Assembly: GCA_003497765.1 (NCBI GenBank)
Contig: DNNY01000200.1
Coordinates: 1 to 7,368, forward strand
Reading direction: 5' to 3'
Origin: Oceanospirillaceae bacterium
Lineage (GTDB): Bacteria; Pseudomonadota; Gammaproteobacteria; Pseudomonadales; Balneatricaceae
DNA length: 7,368 bases
Each line of letters opens with the position of its first letter. Positions within the stretch are counted from its first letter, which is position 1. Below are positions 6,164 through 7,368 of this stretch, one piece after another. The notes under the pieces are model-generated. The model saw only the letters and a list, made by a program, of their open reading frames with translations, was not told the origin of the DNA and made no database searches. The translations under genes were made by a program, and so were the position numbers.

Positions 6164-6203
6164 TTTCTATATTGGCAATGTTTCTTAGCATTCTATATAG
6201 AAA
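6164..6203. promoter_or_regulatory. Inverted repeat overlapping the MFS promoter, candidate operator
   Basis: TTTCTATAT (6164-6172) and ATATAGAAA (6195-6203) are perfect 9-bp inverted arms. Inside them AATG (6177-6180) and CATT (6189-6192) can also pair around an 8-nt loop. The arms bracket the candidate -35 element and overlap the -10 element of the MFS promoter, a typical place for repressor control. AT-rich composition makes chance possible. Confidence 0.35.
6172..6199 (+). promoter_or_regulatory. Candidate sigma-70 promoter for the MFS gene
   Basis: TTGGCA (6172-6177, one mismatch from TTGACA) is followed after 16 bp by TATATA (6194-6199); TATAGA (6196-6201, 18-bp spacer) is an alternative -10. 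Transcription would start near 6206, leaving a leader of roughly 20-25 nt. It supports separate transcription of the transporter from the gsp genes. Confidence 0.4.
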
Positions 6204-6226
6204 TTTAAACCATGGGGGCGTTTAAA
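6204..6226 (+). repeat. Short hairpin covering the MFS translation start region
   Basis: TTTAAAC (6204-6210) and GTTTAAA (6220-6226) form a 7-bp stem around a 9-nt loop that holds the G-run at 6214-6218. The second arm is part of the palindrome GTTTAAAC (6220-6227). If transcribed, the hairpin would end 3 nt before ATG 6230, with the only purine-rich ribosome-site candidate in its loop. This may affect translation initiation. The stem is AT-rich and weak. Confidence 0.3.
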
Positions 6227-6229
6227 CAG

Positions 6230-7368
6230 ATGACAAACAATAACACGCTGTTTACCCCAGTATTAATAGCCGGTGGCATTATCTTGCTAATCAGCTTTGC
6301 CGTACGTTCATCTTTTGGTTTATTTCAAATTCCCATTGCTAATGATCTTGGTTGGCTGCGCGCTGATTTTTCTTTAGCTATAGCCATTCAGAATTTGGCT
6401 TGGGGTGTAGGCCAACCAATCTTTGCTGCTATTGGTGAAAAGTTCGGTGATAGGCTCGCCATCTTCTTGGGTGCTATCTTATATGCTTTCGGTTTATTAC
6501 TTTCGTCCTATGCCATTACCCCAGGTCAGCATCATCTGTTAGAGATTATGGTAGGTTTTGGTATTGCTGGCACGGGGTTTGGCGTTATTTTAGCCATAGT
6601 AGGGCGGGCGACCCCAGCTAAACATCGATCATTAGCTCTTGGTATAGCGACGGCTGCCGGTTCTGCAGGACAGGTAATAGGGCCACCTATTGCTCAAGCA
6701 CTGCTTAACCATTGGCCGTGGCAATCAGTATTTATGTTTATGGCTTTGTTAGTTCTGTTGCCGATACTGTTGTTACCATTATTAAAGGCGCCAGAGCATA
6801 GTCAACAAGTTAAAACCCAACTTGATGAAAGTATTATTAATACTGTAAACCGTGCTTTAGGCGATAGACCTTTTCTGCTGATATTCGTAGGCTTTTTTTC
6901 CTGTGGTTATCAGCTGGCTTTTTTAACAGCTCACTTTCCAGCCTTTATAACAGAAGTATGTAGTGCTATTGAACCAGATAGCCTGCTTAGCTCATTGAAT
7001 ATTAATTCAACCTCAAGTCTAGGTGCCTGGGCTATTGCTTTGGTCGGGGTGACCAATATTGCTGGTACTATTTTGGCTGGATGGTTAGGTAATTATTACT
7101 CTCGGAAGTATTTATTGGCATTGATATACACCTTACGTACTTTTGTGGCGGCTATTTTTATCTTGATGCCTATAACACCGTCAAGTGTGGTTATCTTTTC
7201 ACTAGTTATGGGGATTTTATGGTTAGCAACAGTGCCCTTAACTTCAGGCCTTGTGGCTCAAATATATGGCCTGCGTTATATGGGTACCCTATACGGCATA
7301 GTGTTCTTTTCCCATCAGTTGGGAAGTTTTATAGGGGTATGGCTTGGTGGGTTTATGTATGACCTATA
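6230..7368 (+). CDS. MFS transporter (monocarboxylate/OFA-like), 5' part
   Basis: This gene runs off the right edge; 379 complete codons are visible and most of the usual 400-odd-residue protein is present. It encodes an inner-membrane secondary transporter of the major facilitator superfamily, with about 11-12 hydrophobic helices read directly from the translation. Recognisable stretches are SFGLFQIPIANDLGW after helix 1, GEKFGDRLAI in the helix 2-3 loop (motif A position), a cytoplasmic hydrophilic linker at about residues 186-212, GWLGNYYSRKYLLA in the equivalent loop of the second half, and the strongly family-like LWLATVPLTSGLVAQIYGLR and YMGTLYGIVFFSHQLGSF. These suggest the monocarboxylate/oxalate-formate-like branch, but the substrate cannot be named. 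ATG 6230 (MTNNNTLF) is preferred; in-frame ATG 6212 would add MGAFKQ but has no ribosome site. It follows the barrel gene by 130 bp with its own candidate promoter, so it is probably unrelated to secretion. Confidence 0.88.
   Translation, partial: MTNNNTLFTPVLIAGGIILLISFAVRSSFGLFQIPIANDLGWLRADFSLAIAIQNLAWGVGQPIFAAIGEKFGDRLAIFLGAILYAFGLLLSSYAITPGQHHLLEIMVGFGIAGTGFGVILAIVGRATPAKHRSLALGIATAAGSAGQVIGPPIAQALLNHWPWQSVFMFMALLVLLPILLLPLLKAPEHSQQVKTQLDESIINTVNRALGDRPFLLIFVGFFSCGYQLAFLTAHFPAFITEVCSAIEPDSLLSSLNINSTSSLGAWAIALVGVTNIAGTILAGWLGNYYSRKYLLALIYTLRTFVAAIFILMPITPSSVVIFSLVMGILWLATVPLTSGLVAQIYGLRYMGTLYGIVFFSHQLGSFIGVWLGGFMYDL

Noticed and set aside
6152..6165. Direct repeat TTGCTT-GA-TTGCTT upstream of the MFS promoter
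   Set aside because: It has only two 6-bp copies; too short to separate from chance without conservation data.

Overview
The window is a moderately AT-rich stretch from a Gram-negative bacterium. The terminal part of a type II secretion (T2SS, Gsp) gene set including gspN, a laminarinase-type glycoside hydrolase and an outer-membrane barrel ending in Phe all point to a gammaproteobacterium, plausibly a marine or polysaccharide-degrading one. The lineage cannot be fixed more closely from this sequence. All recognisable genes lie on the + strand.

Layout: (1) 2-718 is the 3' part of a GH16 beta-glucanase gene (laminarinase type), open at the left edge and closed by a clear rho-independent terminator at 764-793. 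(2) 801-860 is a regulatory interval with a nearly perfect 24-bp palindrome and a weak candidate promoter. (3) 891-5185 is a compact run gspJ-gspK-gspL-gspM-gspN. It encodes two minor pseudopilins, two inner-membrane platform proteins and the accessory protein GspN. Genes overlap by 4 bp (gspJ/K, gspL/M) or are separated by only 9-16 bp. (4) 5182-6099 is an outer-membrane beta-barrel protein of about 305 aa. Its GTG start overlaps the gspN stop codon, so it is probably the last gene of the same transcript. It looks omptin-like/Pom-like but lacks the omptin catalytic residues. (5) 6100-6229 holds three inverted repeats and a candidate promoter. (6) 6230 to the right edge is an MFS transporter gene that runs off the window.

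How the genes fit together: GspJ and GspK belong to the tip of the periplasmic pseudopilus. GspL and GspM couple the cytoplasmic GspE ATPase to that pseudopilus in the inner membrane. The T2SS exports folded periplasmic enzymes such as polysaccharidases, so the neighbouring GH16 enzyme is a reasonable but unproven substrate. The usual order gspC-D-E-F-G-H-I-J-K-L-M-N is broken here: a terminator and a GH16 gene stand where gspI is expected. The rest of the machine must therefore lie beyond the GH16 gene or elsewhere in the genome.

The least explained item is the barrel protein translationally coupled to gspN. No CRISPR array, tRNA, rRNA, insertion sequence or phage gene was seen.
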